Shown piece by piece: positions 36,901-45,930 of a stretch of DNA of 64,000 nt. Numbering within the stretch: position 1 is the first letter of the stretch; each line of letters begins with the position of its first letter. The notes beneath the pieces were generated by a model, which was given only the letters and a program-made list of their open reading frames with translations, had not been told where the DNA came from and did not search any database. The stretch spans positions 62,001-126,000 of the forward strand of contig NZ_CP013420.1 of assembly GCF_001718695.1 (NCBI RefSeq), written 5' to 3'. The position numbers and the translations under genes were made by a program. This DNA is from Burkholderia ubonensis. GTDB lineage: Bacteria > Pseudomonadota > Gammaproteobacteria > Burkholderiales > Burkholderiaceae.

Positions 36901-38779
36901 TAGATGCGTTCAGCGCTCCGTGCGCAATTTGTTTCGCGGGTTCGGGCGTCCCTGCCATACCGTCGTTCGCGTCGACGAATCGGGCGATATCGGCGCTAAC
37001 CGCTGGTTGCGCGAGGGCCCCGTCGCTGCTGCCAGCGCCCGCGCGGTCGACGTCACGACCCGACGCATTCGCCGACGGCGTACCGGCGATCGAACCAGCT
37101 CCGTCGACATCGCGAGTCGCCATCCCTTCCTGCACCTGGCGTGCCGAAATCGGTTGCGACTGCGACGTATCCAATGCGGAACTGGGCGTGTCGACGACGT
37201 CTTCCCAGGGCGCAACGTCGATCGGTGCATGGGATTCCGGCGCGGCAGCGCCGTTGACGGCATGTTCGCGTTCGCTGCCCGGACGGTCTGCGTGCGCGTG
37301 CGTTTCGACGCCGGGCGCTTTCGGCGCGTCCTGCGCTGGCTGATCGACGAGCCAGGAGCTGATGTCCACGATGGGAGCGTGCGCGCCTGAGCCTAATGGC
37401 ATGAACGCATCCAGCACGATCGGTTCGCTGTCGGCGGAAGCAGCGGAAGCACCGGGAGCCGATGTGGACGCAGATGCGGTTGCGAGCGCATCCGCCCGTC
37501 CGACGTCGTGCGGGGCGACCGGATGCCCATCCGAAGCGAGGGCGCCCGACGCGGCAACGGAGGCCGACTCGGACGCAACCACGCCGCCTGCCACACCAAC
37601 CGCACCAACCGCCGCGGCGGTCGCTTCGCTCGCCGAACTGCCAGCCGCTGCTGCCGTACCCGCCGCATTCCCCGGCCGCACCCCATCCAGCGCCGCCCAC
37701 TGCGCGGTGCTGGCTTCGATCGAGCGCAGCGTGTCGTGAACGCTCGGCGCCGGCGTGATCGGTTCTGCGGGCTGCTGCACCCACGCGTAAAGCGGTGCGC
37801 GGGCGGGCGTCGGCGGCGCGGGGCGGCGCCGTGCCGGGTCAGCAGCCGGGCCGGCGGCGGCTCCCGTCGCCGGACGTGCGGCCGTGCGCGGCGGCGTCGC
37901 ACCAACCGGGCGCGGCGCGACCGTGGCGCGCGGCGCGCTCGGCTGCTTCGACGCCGCCACGGCTGCCGTCGCGGCTGCAGCGGCTGCCGGCCGAGCGGCG
38001 GTCGGTTGCGGTCGAACCGGCTGGAACCCGGCCGGCAGCGGCGCCGGATTCGGGCGCGGCCCCTGCGCGTTCGCGGCGGCGCGCGCGAGGCTGGCGGTGC
38101 TGCCGGTCGTCGGCGGCGGCATCGCGCTCGGCGTAGCCGGGACCGGCGGCGCCGGCATGCGCTTGGCCGGCGTCGGCTTCAGCCATCCCGACGGCGCGAC
38201 CGGCTCCGCCAGGGGGCGCGCCGCGGCCTTGTTGCGCGGTTTCGGCCGGGCCTGCGGATCGGGCTTCCAGAGCGTCGGGCGGGAAAACCGGCCGTTCTGC
38301 CGGGGCGCCATCGAATTGACCGTATGGGCGGTCGTCGGCTGCACGATGTCGTCGTCGCGATGCAGCGCGCTGCGCGGCAGGTCGGCGACGCCGCGCGCAT
38401 CGTCGTCGCCGTTGCGCGACAGCCGAAGCCCGAACGACGTGTCGAGCCACGCGGCGACGCGCTGCCAGCCGATGCCGGTCAGCCAGGGCAGCCCCGCGAA
38501 GAACAGCACGACCATCGCGAGCGGCGTGCCGATGTGGCCGAGCACGCGCTCGAAGCCGGCGGACAGCGCATGGCCGAGCAGGTTGGCGTCGGCGCCGGAC
38601 AGCGGGCTCGTCAGCGTGCAGCTCGCGACGAACACGCACGCGAAGCCGAGCCAGAGCCGGATCGAGCCGTGACCGGCGAGCCCGCCGCTGCCGGGCAGCA
38701 TCGCTTTCGCGAGGCGCCAGATGAGAGGGATGAACCAGACGGCGGAGACGCCGAACCAGCCGAGGACAACCGTGTGCAT
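33980..38779 (-). CDS. ftsK: Very large FtsK/SpoIIIE-family DNA translocase with repetitive linker
   Basis: At 1599 residues this is about twice the usual length. The N-terminus has three clear membrane segments within about 115 residues. Then comes a linker of roughly 950 residues made almost only of Ala, Pro, Ser, Thr and Val. The RecA-like motor has Walker A ([16 protein letters not shown], near 1261) and Walker B ([16 protein letters not shown]). The C-terminal gamma winged helix ([20 protein letters not shown]) would read KOPS sites on DNA. The gene is not in the usual trxB-ftsK-lolA setting, so it is probably the second FtsK of the genome. It would help segregate chromosomes at the division septum. 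Confidence 0.9.
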   Translation of the reverse strand: MHTVVLGWFGVSAVWFIPLIWRLAKAMLPGSGGLAGHGSIRLWLGFACVFVASCTLTSPLSGADANLLGHALSAGFERVLGHIGTPLAMVVLFFAGLPWLTGIGWQRVAAWLDTSFGLRLSRNGDDDARGVADLPRSALHRDDDIVQPTTAHTVNSMAPRQNGRFSRPTLWKPDPQARPKPRNKAAARPLAEPVAPSGWLKPTPAKRMPAPPVPATPSAMPPPTTGSTASLARAAANAQGPRPNPAPLPAGFQPVRPQPTAARPAAAAAATAAVAASKQPSAPRATVAPRPVGATPPRTAARPATGAAAGPAADPARRRPAPPTPARAPLYAWVQQPAEPITPAPSVHDTLRSIEASTAQWAALDGVRPGNAAGTAAAAGSSASEATAAAVGAVGVAGGVVASESASVAASGALASDGHPVAPHDVGRADALATASASTSAPGASAASADSEPIVLDAFMPLGSGAHAPIVDISSWLVDQPAQDAPKAPGVETHAHADRPGSEREHAVNGAAAPESHAPIDVAPWEDVVDTPSSALDTSQSQPISARQVQEGMATRDVDGAGSIAGTPSANASGRDVDRAGAGSSDGALAQPAVSADIARFVDANDGMAGTPEPAKQIAHGALNASMPASPTADASASPAAAASLQAPVAPSLPASFATPAAPAASASPAAAASSQAPIAPSPSASLESAAAMAASASPASAVSSEAPVAPSLPASFATPASPIPSAASPARASMPGSPYEPGSHTPNTASTVSTAPPATATTSDTAASAARAFASPIAPATPARAPSIDASAQSAMRAAEPMSAVATASLPAALGSTASHPTANVPVTQTTASFSMSTERAATGASPASATESASHASRTPDAPAVDTPAESATQTHATQAPTASIAPAPSAGALAAVGTATPTFGSTAAFGGTSTASGTPASMTSMTPTAAIAPFAAPPSSTQAAAPTSSFTVSHAPLDAAAPDRVIASTPAQQAQSYTGTPAPATSSPTNPMPAATIATSTAAPVGAALPTLTAASLPGAMLAGTSPAAAAAEPAAATAMAAVPTPATVTFAQAVAPTDAPASSAANAAPAEPATPPDAEAEAATTPTRPPRPNAFEFHAPATFSVELPTLDLLEPASDDVQTISEEQLAQTGQVIEQRLQEFKVPVTVVGASAGPVITRFEIEPALGVRGSQIVGLMKDLSRGLGLTSIRVVETIPGKTCMGLELPNAKRQMIRLSEILASRQYQHSTSQLTIAMGKDITGHPVVTDLAKAPHMLVAGTTGSGKSVAINAMILSLLYKATPEDVRLIMIDPKMLELSVYEGIPHLLAPVVTDMKLAANALTWCVGEMEKRYRLMSAVGVRNLAGFNQKIRDAEAKEKKIGNPFSLTPEDPEPLSTLPLIVVVIDELADLMMVAGKKIEELIARLAQKARAAGIHLILATQRPSVDVITGLIKANIPTRVAFQVSSKIDSRTILDQMGAESLLGQGDMLFLPPGTGYPQRVHGAFVADEEVHRIVEYLKQFGEPQYEEGILDGPASEGAAQDLFGDAPDAEADPLYDEAVAFVVRTRRASISSVQRQLRIGYNRAARLVEQMEAAGLVSPMGINGSREVLVPAAAE
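36619..36843. repeat. 180-bp-spaced direct repeat inside the FtsK linker
   Basis: The 45-base segment beginning CGGGCGTTGCAAACGATGCG at 36619-36663 recurs at 36799-36843, exactly 180 bp (60 codons) away. The spacer holds diverged copies of the same motif. The unit encodes Ala/Pro/Ser-rich linker residues, and because it is in frame its number could change without breaking the protein. Confidence 0.75.
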
Positions 38780-38977
38780 GCTTTGATGAAACAGGAAGAA
38801 GGGCGGGGAGCGCGGAGCGCGACCCGCCGAGTTTAACCGGCTGACGAACGAGATTGACGAGACTGACAGCGCGCCGGCGCAACATGAAGACGGCGAGGCC
38901 GGTTCAGGCTGCGCGACGCATGGATTCGAGGCCGCGCGACGCGGCGGCGCATGGACCGCCCGCGCTCGGGCGCCGCA

Positions 38978-39523
38978 TCAGCCGCCCCGACGCGTGAAGG
39001 TCAGCGTCGCGCCGCCGTCGGTCACGAGCAGCAGCTGCTGCGGCGCGCGCATCTGCACGCCGGTCTTCTGCACGTGGGCGAGCGCATCGAGGTACGCATG
39101 CTCGAGCTGGCCGCCCAGCGCGTCCGGACACGCCATCCGCGTGCCCGCGAGCGGGCCGAAGCTCAGCACGCCGTTCTTCACGTCGTAGGTGCCCATGTAG
39201 CGGTTGCAGCCGGAAAAGCCGCTCGCGCGGCGCACACCGGACTCGGTGGACAGCGCGAGCTTGATCGGCTCGCCGTTGTCGCCGTGCGGGACCGTGCGCG
39301 GCGTGCCGTCGGCGTTCTGCCAGCCGGTGAGCTCCCAGCTCGTGTCGTCGAGCAGCTGGACGGCGGCGGGATTGAACGGGTCGGGCGCGGGGGCGCTGGC
39401 GTCGGGGTGCGTCGGCATCGAGCAGGCGGCGAGAAGCGTGGCAAGCGTCAAAGCGCAGAGCGGCGCGCGCAACGGGCGAAACAGGCGGGTGCGCGTGCGT
39501 GCGGCTGCGATCGGTTGGGACAT
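38978..39523 (-). CDS. META-domain lipoprotein (HslJ-like)
   Basis: The 181-residue precursor has a lipoprotein signal ending in the lipobox [10 protein letters not shown] (cysteine near residue 34). It is followed by a META domain with [27 protein letters not shown] and [11 protein letters not shown]; the two cysteines of GC and AC are the typical META pair. Relatives such as HslJ are heat-inducible and linked to novobiocin tolerance, but most are uncharacterised. It is predicted to be anchored in the outer or inner membrane facing the periplasm. It is divergent from purT. Confidence 0.88.
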   Translation of the reverse strand: MSQPIAAARTRTRLFRPLRAPLCALTLATLLAACSMPTHPDASAPAPDPFNPAAVQLLDDTSWELTGWQNADGTPRTVPHGDNGEPIKLALSTESGVRRASGFSGCNRYMGTYDVKNGVLSFGPLAGTRMACPDALGGQLEHAYLDALAHVQKTGVQMRAPQQLLLVTDGGATLTFTRRGG

Positions 39524-39727
39524 GAGCCTCGTTCCTCATCATCGGGTTCTGAACAAGGCGTAAGAGTAACGCACCGGCCCCGCGCGAGGCGAGCCGACAC
39601 TTCGTGCGCGAAAACGTTCGCGCCCGCCCGGGCCGGCCACGCGGCGACGAAACGGGCCGAAGCGCCGACGGTGCGCGTGTTAACATCGACGCCGTTTCGT
39701 CCTCCAACAGAACCAGCGGGAAATCAC

Positions 39728-40942
39728 ATGCAGATTGGTCAGCGGCTCGGTACGCCGCTTTCGTCCTCGGCCACGCGCGTCATGCTGCTCGGCGCCGGCG
39801 AACTCGGCAAGGAAGTCATCATCGCGTTGCAGCGGCTCGGCATCGAGGTGATCGCAGTCGACCGCTATCCGGACGCGCCCGGGCACCAGGTCGCGCACCG
39901 CGCGCACGTGATCGACATGACCGACGCCGACGCGCTGCGCGCACTCGTCGAGGCCGAGCGTCCGCACCTGATCGTCCCGGAGATCGAGGCGATCGCGACC
40001 GATGCGCTCGCGGCGATCGAAGCGGCGGGTGTCGCCGAGGTGATCCCGACCGCGCGTGCGACCCAGCTCACGATGAACCGCGAGGGCATCCGCCGGCTCG
40101 CCGCCGAGGAGCTGGGCCTGCCGACGTCGCCGTACGCGTTCGCGCAGTCGTTCGACGAGTTCAGGGCCGCCGTCGCGAAGATCGGCATGCCGTGCGTCGT
40201 GAAGCCGGTGATGTCGTCGTCGGGCAAGGGCCAGTCGGTCGTGCGCAGCGAAGCGGACGTCGAACCCGCGTGGCAGTACGCGCTGGCGGGCGGGCGCGTG
40301 AATCACGGGCGCGTGATCGTCGAGGGCTTCGTGGATTTCGACTACGAGATCACGCAGCTCACGGTGCGCGCGATCGATCCGGCCAGCGGCGACACGCGAA
40401 CCTATTTCTGCGAGCCGGTCGGCCACGTGCAGGTCGCGGGCGACTACGTCGAGTCGTGGCAGCCGCAGCCGATGTCCGCGGCGGCGCTCGCGCGCTCGCG
40501 CGAGATCGCGCACAAGGTCACCGAGGCGCTCGGCGGGCGCGGGCTGTTCGGCGTCGAGCTGTTCGTGCGCGGCGACGAGGTGTGGTTCTCCGAAGTGAGC
40601 CCGCGGCCGCACGACACGGGCCTCGTCACGCTCGCGTCGCAGCGCCAGTCGGAATTCGAGCTGCACGCGCGCGCGATCCTCGGCCTGCCGGTCGATCCGA
40701 CGCTCGGCTCGCCGGCCGCCTCGGCGGTGATCTACGGCGGGCTCGCCGAGCGCGGCATCGCGTTCGAGGGCGTGCGCGACGCGCTGGCGGTGCCGGGCGC
40801 CGACCTGCGCCTGTTCGGCAAGCCGGAGAGCTTCGCGAAGCGGCGCATGGGCGTCGCGCTCGCGACCGGCGCCGACATCGACGAAGCCCGCGACCGCGCG
40901 AAGCGCGCCGCCGCGGCCGTGCGGCCCGTGTCGTCGCGCTGA
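39728..40942 (+). CDS. purT: Formate-dependent phosphoribosylglycinamide formyltransferase
   Basis: The 404-residue ATP-grasp enzyme uses formate and ATP to formylate GAR in purine synthesis, the alternative to PurN. It begins [20 protein letters not shown], has the N-terminal [17 protein letters not shown] and the ATP-grasp core [31 protein letters not shown] and [20 protein letters not shown]. The full family length is present. The frame is open upstream but the family start and the hydrophobic opening support 39728. A small lipoprotein gene follows after 17 bp. Confidence 0.96.
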   Translation: MQIGQRLGTPLSSSATRVMLLGAGELGKEVIIALQRLGIEVIAVDRYPDAPGHQVAHRAHVIDMTDADALRALVEAERPHLIVPEIEAIATDALAAIEAAGVAEVIPTARATQLTMNREGIRRLAAEELGLPTSPYAFAQSFDEFRAAVAKIGMPCVVKPVMSSSGKGQSVVRSEADVEPAWQYALAGGRVNHGRVIVEGFVDFDYEITQLTVRAIDPASGDTRTYFCEPVGHVQVAGDYVESWQPQPMSAAALARSREIAHKVTEALGGRGLFGVELFVRGDEVWFSEVSPRPHDTGLVTLASQRQSEFELHARAILGLPVDPTLGSPAASAVIYGGLAERGIAFEGVRDALAVPGADLRLFGKPESFAKRRMGVALATGADIDEARDRAKRAAAAVRPVSSR

Positions 40943-40959
40943 CCGTCCGGGAGCGCGCG

Positions 40960-41154
40960 ATGGCATCCAGATTGTCACGGCTCGGTCGGATCGCGACGCT
41001 CGGCGCCGCGCTCGCGCTGCTGGCGAGCCTGGCCGGCTGCGGCGTCGCGGCCGCGCCGTGCCGGATCGCATCGGCCGGGCTGAAGATCGTCCCGCTGGTC
41101 GGTCATGTGGCTGCCGCGCCGACCGACGCATGCGCCGACGTCATCGATCCATGA
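40960..41154 (+). CDS. Small lipoprotein of unknown function
   Basis: The 64-residue precursor has a lysine/arginine-poor start, a hydrophobic signal (TLGAALALLASLAGCGVAAA) with a lipobox LAGC, and a short mature part ending in PTDACADVIDP with further cysteines. Similar short lipoproteins follow purT in Burkholderia genomes. GGGAG lies a few bases before the ATG. It may be co-transcribed with purT. No function is known. Confidence 0.75.
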   Translation: MASRLSRLGRIATLGAALALLASLAGCGVAAAPCRIASAGLKIVPLVGHVAAAPTDACADVIDP

Positions 41155-41240
41155 TGGCCCGGGCGTCGGGCGTCGACGCGTCGTCTCCGACCAGCGCACG
41201 CCGCGTGCGTGCGTTCTCACCGTCTCATCCAAGGACCAGC

Positions 41241-41633
41241 ATGATTCGCCAAACCTTCGTCGCGCTGGCGCTGGCCGGCGCCGCCGTTTCCGCTGCTTCG
41301 GCTGCGCATGCGGCGCAGCTGACCGTCGAGGAGATCGACGCGGACGCGCGCCAGAGTGCCGTCTACCAGTGCGCGAACCAGAAGCAGCCGGTGCGCGTGT
41401 CGTACTGGCTCGCCGGCAACGGCCAGAGCTTCGCGCTCGTGCCGGTCAACGGCCAGCGGCTGCTGTTCGTCGACACCGTGTCGGCGTCCGGCGTGCGCTA
41501 CCAGGCCGGGCGCTATACGTGGTGGACCAAGGGCAAGGAGGCGACGCTGCGCGACGAGATTGCCGATCCGAATGCCGCGCCGATGCTCGGCGACTGCGTG
41601 CAGGTCGAAAAGAAGAAAAAGAAGAAGGGTTGA
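41241..41633 (+). CDS. MliC-like lysozyme inhibitor domain protein with poly-lysine end
   Basis: The 130-residue precursor has a signal peptide (MIRQTFVALALAGAAVSAAS, cleavage near AHA). It has a compact MliC/C-type lysozyme-inhibitor-like domain including VYQCANQKQPVRVSYWL, ALVPVNGQRLLFVDTVSASG and YTWWTKGKEATLRDE. Two cysteines (one in YQCANQ, one in GDCVQV) can form the family disulfide. The protein ends VEKKKKKKG, encoded by an AAG/AAA-rich stretch. It would protect peptidoglycan from host or rival lysozyme in the periplasm. The function of the lysine tail is unknown. Confidence 0.82.
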   Translation: MIRQTFVALALAGAAVSAASAAHAAQLTVEEIDADARQSAVYQCANQKQPVRVSYWLAGNGQSFALVPVNGQRLLFVDTVSASGVRYQAGRYTWWTKGKEATLRDEIADPNAAPMLGDCVQVEKKKKKKG

Positions 41634-41786
41634 ACGGTGCGGGGTTGCTGGTCGGCGGGGGCGGTTGATCGGCCTGGCGCGCCGCGGTGCGCGAAGGTAG
41701 GTGACCGCAGCGGCATGCGCGGTGCGCGACGGGGACTGGCCGCAGCGGCGCGGGTTCGAGCGATCCCAGCGCCACCAGCGGCCCGG

Positions 41787-41810
41787 CGACTCAGCGACTC
41801 AGCGACTCAG
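41787..41810. repeat. Three-copy 8-bp tandem repeat CGACTCAG
   Basis: Three perfect units of CGACTCAG run head to tail, followed by CGACCGGA. They lie 33 bp before the larger CCGAGCCA array. Confidence 0.85.
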
Positions 41811-41842
41811 CGACCGGAGCGCCCCCGAGAGTCCCGAGAGTC

Positions 41843-41937
41843 CCGAGCCACCGAGCCACCGAGCCACCGAGCCACCGAGCCACCGAGCCACCGAGCCACC
41901 GAGCCACCGAGCCACCGAGCCACCGAGCCACCGAGCC
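41843..41937. repeat. Eleven-copy 8-bp minisatellite CCGAGCCA
   Basis: Eleven identical units from 41843 to 41930 are followed by a broken twelfth (CCGAGCC). Two 9-bp CCGAGAGTC-like units precede it (about 41825-41842). The unit is not a multiple of three and lies outside genes, so copy number can drift freely. Confidence 0.92.
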
Positions 41938-42065
41938 CCATACGGCCCCGAATCTCATCCATCGCCCGATCGGAATGTTTTGCCCGCGCGACGCCTTGTC
42001 GGCGTACATGACAAACCGGCGCGGGAGCCCATTCGCAGCGTTGTCACGGACAGATTCCGGCTCAG

Positions 42066-42074
42066 TGCTACAAT
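42066..42074 (+). promoter_or_regulatory. Extended -10 promoter of rhlE
   Basis: TGCTACAAT has the TGn extension and a good -10 hexamer. No -35 at proper spacing is visible, as expected of extended -10 promoters. Transcription from near 42081 would give a leader of about 200 bases. Confidence 0.5.
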
Positions 42075-42281
42075 ACGGCCCTTTCCGCCGGCATTCGCGC
42101 CGGACGGAGTCCGCACGACCTGTGGCGCCCGATGTTCGATGTGAACCGGCCCCGGGCGCCAGAGCGGCGCCGCGCGGCGCGCCGCGGCTCCGTCTACTTC
42201 CGAAATGTGATTTGCGCAGCGGCCCGCCGGGCCGAGCTGACGCGTGATGTCCCCGCCGCGCCTTTTGAGCGAAACGCCACC

Positions 42282-43748
42282 ATGTCCGATTCTGTCGCCA
42301 AGCCAGTCGACGCAACCTTCGATCAATTCGGCCTTGCCGCCGACATCCTGAAAGCCATTGCGGAGCAGGGCTACACGACGCCGACGCCGATCCAGGCGCA
42401 GGCGATTCCGGTCGTGCTCGCCGGCCGCGACGTCATGGGCGCCGCGCAAACGGGCACCGGCAAGACCGCGAGCTTCTCGCTGCCGATCCTCCAGCGCCTG
42501 CTGCCGCAGGCCAACACGAGCGCATCGCCCGCGCGCCACCCGGTGCGCGCGCTGATCCTCACGCCGACCCGCGAGCTCGCCGACCAGGTCGCCGCGAACG
42601 TGCATGCGTACGGGAAGCACACGCCGCTGCGCAGCGCGGTCGTGTTCGGCGGCGTCGACATGAACCCGCAGATGGCCGAGCTGCGCCGCGGCGTCGAGAT
42701 CCTGATCGCGACCCCGGGCCGCCTGCTCGACCACGTGCAGCAGAAGACCGCGAACCTCGGGCAGGTGCAGATGCTCGTGCTCGACGAGGCCGACCGGATG
42801 CTCGACATGGGCTTCCTGCCGGACCTGCAGCGCATCCTGAACCTGCTGCCGAAGGAGCGCCAGACGCTGCTGTTCTCGGCGACGTTCTCGCCGGAAATCA
42901 AGAAGCTCGCGTCGACCTACCTGCGCAACCCGCAGACGATCGAGGTCGCGCGCAGCAACTCGACGAACGCGAACGTCACGCAGATCGTCTACGACGTCGC
43001 CGAGGGCGACAAGCAGGCGGCCGTCGTGCAGTTGCTGCGCAATCGCGGGCTCAAGCAGGTGATCGTGTTCTGCAACAGCAAGATCGGCGCGAGCCGGCTC
43101 GCGCGCAACCTCGAGCGCGACGGCGTGGTCGCGTCGGCGATCCACGGCGACAAGACGCAGATCGAGCGGATGCAGGCGCTCGACGCGTTCAAGCGCGGCG
43201 AAATCGAGGCGCTCGTCGCGACCGACGTGGCCGCGCGCGGCCTCGACATCGCCGAGCTGCCGGCCGTGATCAACTTCGACCTGCCGTTCAACGCCGAAGA
43301 CTACGTGCACCGGATCGGCCGTACCGGCCGCGCGGGTGCGACCGGCGATGCACTGTCGCTGTGCAGCCCGAACGAGCGCAAGCAGCTCGCCGACATCGAA
43401 AAGCTGATCAAGCGTCCGCTCGAGGTGCAGACGCTGGCGATCGACAAGCCGGCGCGGCACCGTCACGACGAGCGCGGCGGCAGTGAGCGTGGTGGCGAAC
43501 GCGGCGGCCGGCGCGAGCGCGACGAGCATCGCGGCGCAGCGGGGCGTCGCCCGGCCGGCGCCGAGCGCGGCCATCATCGCCGCCACGAGGCGCCGATCGA
43601 CGATTTCTTCCTGAAGCCGTACGAGCCGTCGGCGTCGGCGAAGCAGCCGGAAGAGGCGAAGCCCGCGCCGCACGAGAAAAAGGGGCCGAAGCGCCAGGTG
43701 GCTGCGCTGCTCGGCGGGTTCGGGATGCCGCGCAAGCCGTCGGCGTAA
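42282..43748 (+). CDS. rhlE: DEAD-box ATP-dependent RNA helicase RhlE
   Basis: The 488-residue protein has all helicase motifs in order: Q motif (YTTPTPIQAQAIPVV), I (AAQTGTGKTAS), Ia (TPTRELADQV), Ib (ATPGRLLDH), II (LDEADRML), III (FSATF), IV (VIVFCNSK), V (TDVAARGLDI) and VI (HRIGRTGRAG). After the core (about residue 385) comes a basic Arg/Gly/His-rich tail that probably binds RNA. RhlE acts in ribosome assembly and cold-growth RNA remodelling. A long structured leader and an extended -10 promoter precede it. Terminator at 43791. Confidence 0.95.
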   Translation: MSDSVAKPVDATFDQFGLAADILKAIAEQGYTTPTPIQAQAIPVVLAGRDVMGAAQTGTGKTASFSLPILQRLLPQANTSASPARHPVRALILTPTRELADQVAANVHAYGKHTPLRSAVVFGGVDMNPQMAELRRGVEILIATPGRLLDHVQQKTANLGQVQMLVLDEADRMLDMGFLPDLQRILNLLPKERQTLLFSATFSPEIKKLASTYLRNPQTIEVARSNSTNANVTQIVYDVAEGDKQAAVVQLLRNRGLKQVIVFCNSKIGASRLARNLERDGVVASAIHGDKTQIERMQALDAFKRGEIEALVATDVAARGLDIAELPAVINFDLPFNAEDYVHRIGRTGRAGATGDALSLCSPNERKQLADIEKLIKRPLEVQTLAIDKPARHRHDERGGSERGGERGGRRERDEHRGAAGRRPAGAERGHHRRHEAPIDDFFLKPYEPSASAKQPEEAKPAPHEKKGPKRQVAALLGGFGMPRKPSA

Positions 43749-43790
43749 GCGTAACGAGCGATCGGCCGCGATCGACAGGTCGCGGCAAGG

Positions 43791-43822
43791 CGGGCGCATG
43801 CAGGCAGCATGTGCCCGTTTTT
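43791..43822 (+). terminator. Intrinsic terminator after rhlE
   Basis: CGGGCGCATGC (43791-43801) and GCATGTGCCCG (43807-43817) form a stem with one mismatch and a 5-base loop. A run of five T follows (43818-43822). Confidence 0.85.
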
Positions 43823-43915
43823 CATTTGCGGGGCGCAAGGCCGTCCGTGAATCGCTGGGAATCGGTGCCGAATCGATTGCGGGGGCGCAGCGCGACGCCC
43901 GCGTTGGCGCGCGAG

Positions 43916-44812
43916 CTAGTCCGCCTGCGGCCCGAAGCGCCGCGCCCATGCGGCCGTTGCCGCTGCGTAGAACGCGTCGAGCGTTGCGCCTGGCAGCGCG
44001 CCGTGGTCGGGCGCCAGGCCGAGATGGGCGGCCGCGGCTTGCAGCGCGGGCAGCGGATCGTCGCGTTCGAGCGCGATCGCGCCGGTCTGCTTGCTGAGCT
44101 TCTCGCCGTTCGCGTCGACGACGACCGGCACGTGCAGGTACGACGGCGTCGGCGCGCCGAGGCAGCGCTGCAGGTAGATCTGCCGCGCGGTCGAGTCGAG
44201 CAGGTCGGCGCCGCGCACGACGTGCGTGATGCCAGCATCGGCGTCGTCGACGACGACCGCGAGCTGGTAGGCCCACAGGCCGTCCGCGCGTTTCAGCACG
44301 AAGTCGCCGACCTCGGTGGCGAGATTCTGCGATTGCGTGTGCTGCCAGCGATCGTCGAACGTGACGATCGCGGCGTCGCCGTCCGGCACGCGCAGCCGCC
44401 ATGCGCGCGCGGGCTTGCCGTGCAGGCCCGATCGGCAGGTGCCCGGGTAGGCGAGCGTCGTGTGGCGTTCGTGCGCGGCGCGCAGTGAATCGGCGATTTC
44501 CTTGCGCGTGCAGCCGCACGGGTAGACGAGCCCCGCCGCCTTGAGCCGCTCGAGCGCGGCCGCGTAATCGGCCTCGCGCGCGCTCTGCCAGACCGGCGGC
44601 TCGTCCGGCGTCATGCCGAAATGCGCGAGCGTCGCGAGAATGTCCTCGGCCGCGCCGGGCACCGTGCGCGGCCCGTCGACGTCCTCCACGCGCACGAGCC
44701 ATGCGCCGCCGTGCGCGCGAGCGTCGAGCCAGCTCGCGAGCGCGCCGACGAGCGAGCCGAAATGCAGCGGCCCGGTCGGCGACGGCGCGAAGCGGCCGCG
44801 GTAGCCGTTCAT
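43916..44812 (-). CDS. gluQ: Glutamyl-Q tRNA(Asp) synthetase
   Basis: This 298-residue class I synthetase paralogue lacks the anticodon-binding domain. It would attach glutamate to the queuosine of tRNA-Asp. The N-terminal [20 protein letters not shown] holds the HIGH-like HFGS, and the KMSKS counterpart is [10 protein letters not shown]. The zinc-site-like cysteines of [10 protein letters not shown] and AYPGTCRSG are present. It lies 22 bp from the trhO gene on the same strand and may be co-transcribed with it. Confidence 0.95.
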   Translation of the reverse strand: MNGYRGRFAPSPTGPLHFGSLVGALASWLDARAHGGAWLVRVEDVDGPRTVPGAAEDILATLAHFGMTPDEPPVWQSAREADYAAALERLKAAGLVYPCGCTRKEIADSLRAAHERHTTLAYPGTCRSGLHGKPARAWRLRVPDGDAAIVTFDDRWQHTQSQNLATEVGDFVLKRADGLWAYQLAVVVDDADAGITHVVRGADLLDSTARQIYLQRCLGAPTPSYLHVPVVVDANGEKLSKQTGAIALERDDPLPALQAAAAHLGLAPDHGALPGATLDAFYAAATAAWARRFGPQAD

Positions 44813-44834
44813 CGATGGGCGGGCCGGAACGCGC

Positions 44835-45698
44835 TTACGCCGCGCCGGCGGTGCTGGCGGCGTTCAGGCAGGCCGGGCAGGACTGGCCTGCCACGTAGGC
44901 CGGCGATTGCTGCTGTTCCGGCGTGACGACTGCGCGGCACGCGTAGCAGGTGACGTTCGCGGTCGGTTCGAGCTGCGGGTTCAGCGCGGTGCGATAGTCG
45001 AACACGAAGCAGTCGCCGTGATAGTGCGCGCCGCCGACTTCCTCGAAATACTTGAGGATGCCGCCTTCGAGCTGGTACACGTTGTCGATGCCGACGTCCT
45101 TCATGTGGATCGCCGCCTTCTCGCAGCGGATGCCGCCCGTGCAGAACGACACGATCGTCTTGCCTTCGAGGTCCGCGCGGTTCGCTTCGATGACGTCCGG
45201 GAACTCGCTGAACTTGGTGATGCGGTAGTCGAGCGCGTTGTCGAACGTGCCGACGTCGACCTCGAATGCGTTGCGCGTGTCGAGCATCACGACCGGGCGG
45301 CCCGCGTCGTCGTGGCCGCGGTCGAGCCAGGCCTTCAGCGTGTGCGCGTCGACGAACGGCGCGCGGCCGAGCTCCGGCTTGATCGCCGGCTTCTTCATCG
45401 TGATGATCTCGCGCTTCAGGCGCACGAGCATGCGGCGGAACGGCTGCGAGTCGGACAGGCTTTCCTTGAACTGCAGCGTCGCGAACTTGCCTTCGAACAG
45501 CGGGTCGTGGCGGATGTAGTCGATGAACGCGTCGGCCGCTTCGCGCGGGCCGGCGATGAACAGGTTGATGCCTTCCGGCGCGAGCAGGATCGTGCCGCGC
45601 AGGCCGAGTTCGTTGCAGCGGGCGGTGACGAGCGGGCGCCATTGTTCGATCGCGTCGAGCGAGACGAAATGGTAGGCGGCGAGATTGACGATACTCAT
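44835..45698 (-). CDS. trhO: tRNA uridine(34) hydroxylase, rhodanese fold
   Basis: The 287-residue protein matches the TrhO (YceA) family that hydroxylates U34 of some tRNAs with oxygen. The opening is [20 protein letters not shown], the acylphosphatase-like first domain has [17 protein letters not shown]. The rhodanese loop with catalytic cysteine is [14 protein letters not shown]. The C-terminus has two CXXC-type pairs (CYACRA and CPACLN) that may bind zinc. The frame stays open upstream; the ATG at 45698 fits the family. It is divergent from dnaE and close to gluQ, both tRNA-modification genes. Confidence 0.92.
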   Translation of the reverse strand: MSIVNLAAYHFVSLDAIEQWRPLVTARCNELGLRGTILLAPEGINLFIAGPREAADAFIDYIRHDPLFEGKFATLQFKESLSDSQPFRRMLVRLKREIITMKKPAIKPELGRAPFVDAHTLKAWLDRGHDDAGRPVVMLDTRNAFEVDVGTFDNALDYRITKFSEFPDVIEANRADLEGKTIVSFCTGGIRCEKAAIHMKDVGIDNVYQLEGGILKYFEEVGGAHYHGDCFVFDYRTALNPQLEPTANVTCYACRAVVTPEQQQSPAYVAGQSCPACLNAASTAGAA

Positions 45699-45917
45699 GG
45701 TGGTCGAACGAGAGAGCGGCCGCGGCCGTGCGACGGTCGCACGGAGGTTGCAAAAAAGGGTGCGAAGCCGGGCGGCGGATTCGAAAACTCGTATTATCCC
45801 GCAAACCGCGCGCCGGCCGGCATTCCGCCGTTCGGCCAACGGCGCGGCGCACGGTCGCGGGCATCGGCCGAACGGCCAGCGGGGGGATTTTTTGGGCAGC
45901 CCGTGCGGCGGGGCGGC

Positions 45918-45923
45918 TACAAT
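45918..45923 (+). promoter_or_regulatory. -10 element at the dnaE start codon
   Basis: TACAAT ends 7 bases before the ATG of dnaE (45931). Transcription starting at the usual distance would begin at or next to the ATG, so the main dnaE transcript may have no leader. No Shine-Dalgarno sequence lies before the ATG. Confidence 0.45.
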
Positions 45924-45930
45924 AGCGCCC

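Larger units (their letters stand above)
41634..42281. other. 648-bp non-coding stretch with minisatellite and rhlE leader
   Basis: There is no credible gene here. The left part (41640-41785) shows nothing recognisable. The middle has two octamer arrays (41787-41810 and 41843-41937). The right part has the extended -10 promoter of rhlE and a leader of about 200 bases with hairpins, one at 42084-42108 (CCGGC/GCCGG core with an outer TCCG/CGGA) and one GGCGCC pair at 42155-42171. Confidence 0.7.

Noticed and set aside
41843..41937. CRISPR-like array
   Set aside because: The units are contiguous 8-mers without spacers.
41791..42315. Minus-strand open frame with repeated GGSVARWL peptides across the minisatellite
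   Set aside because: The repeats are 8 bp, so the peptide pattern merely reflects the array; there is no start signal or homology.
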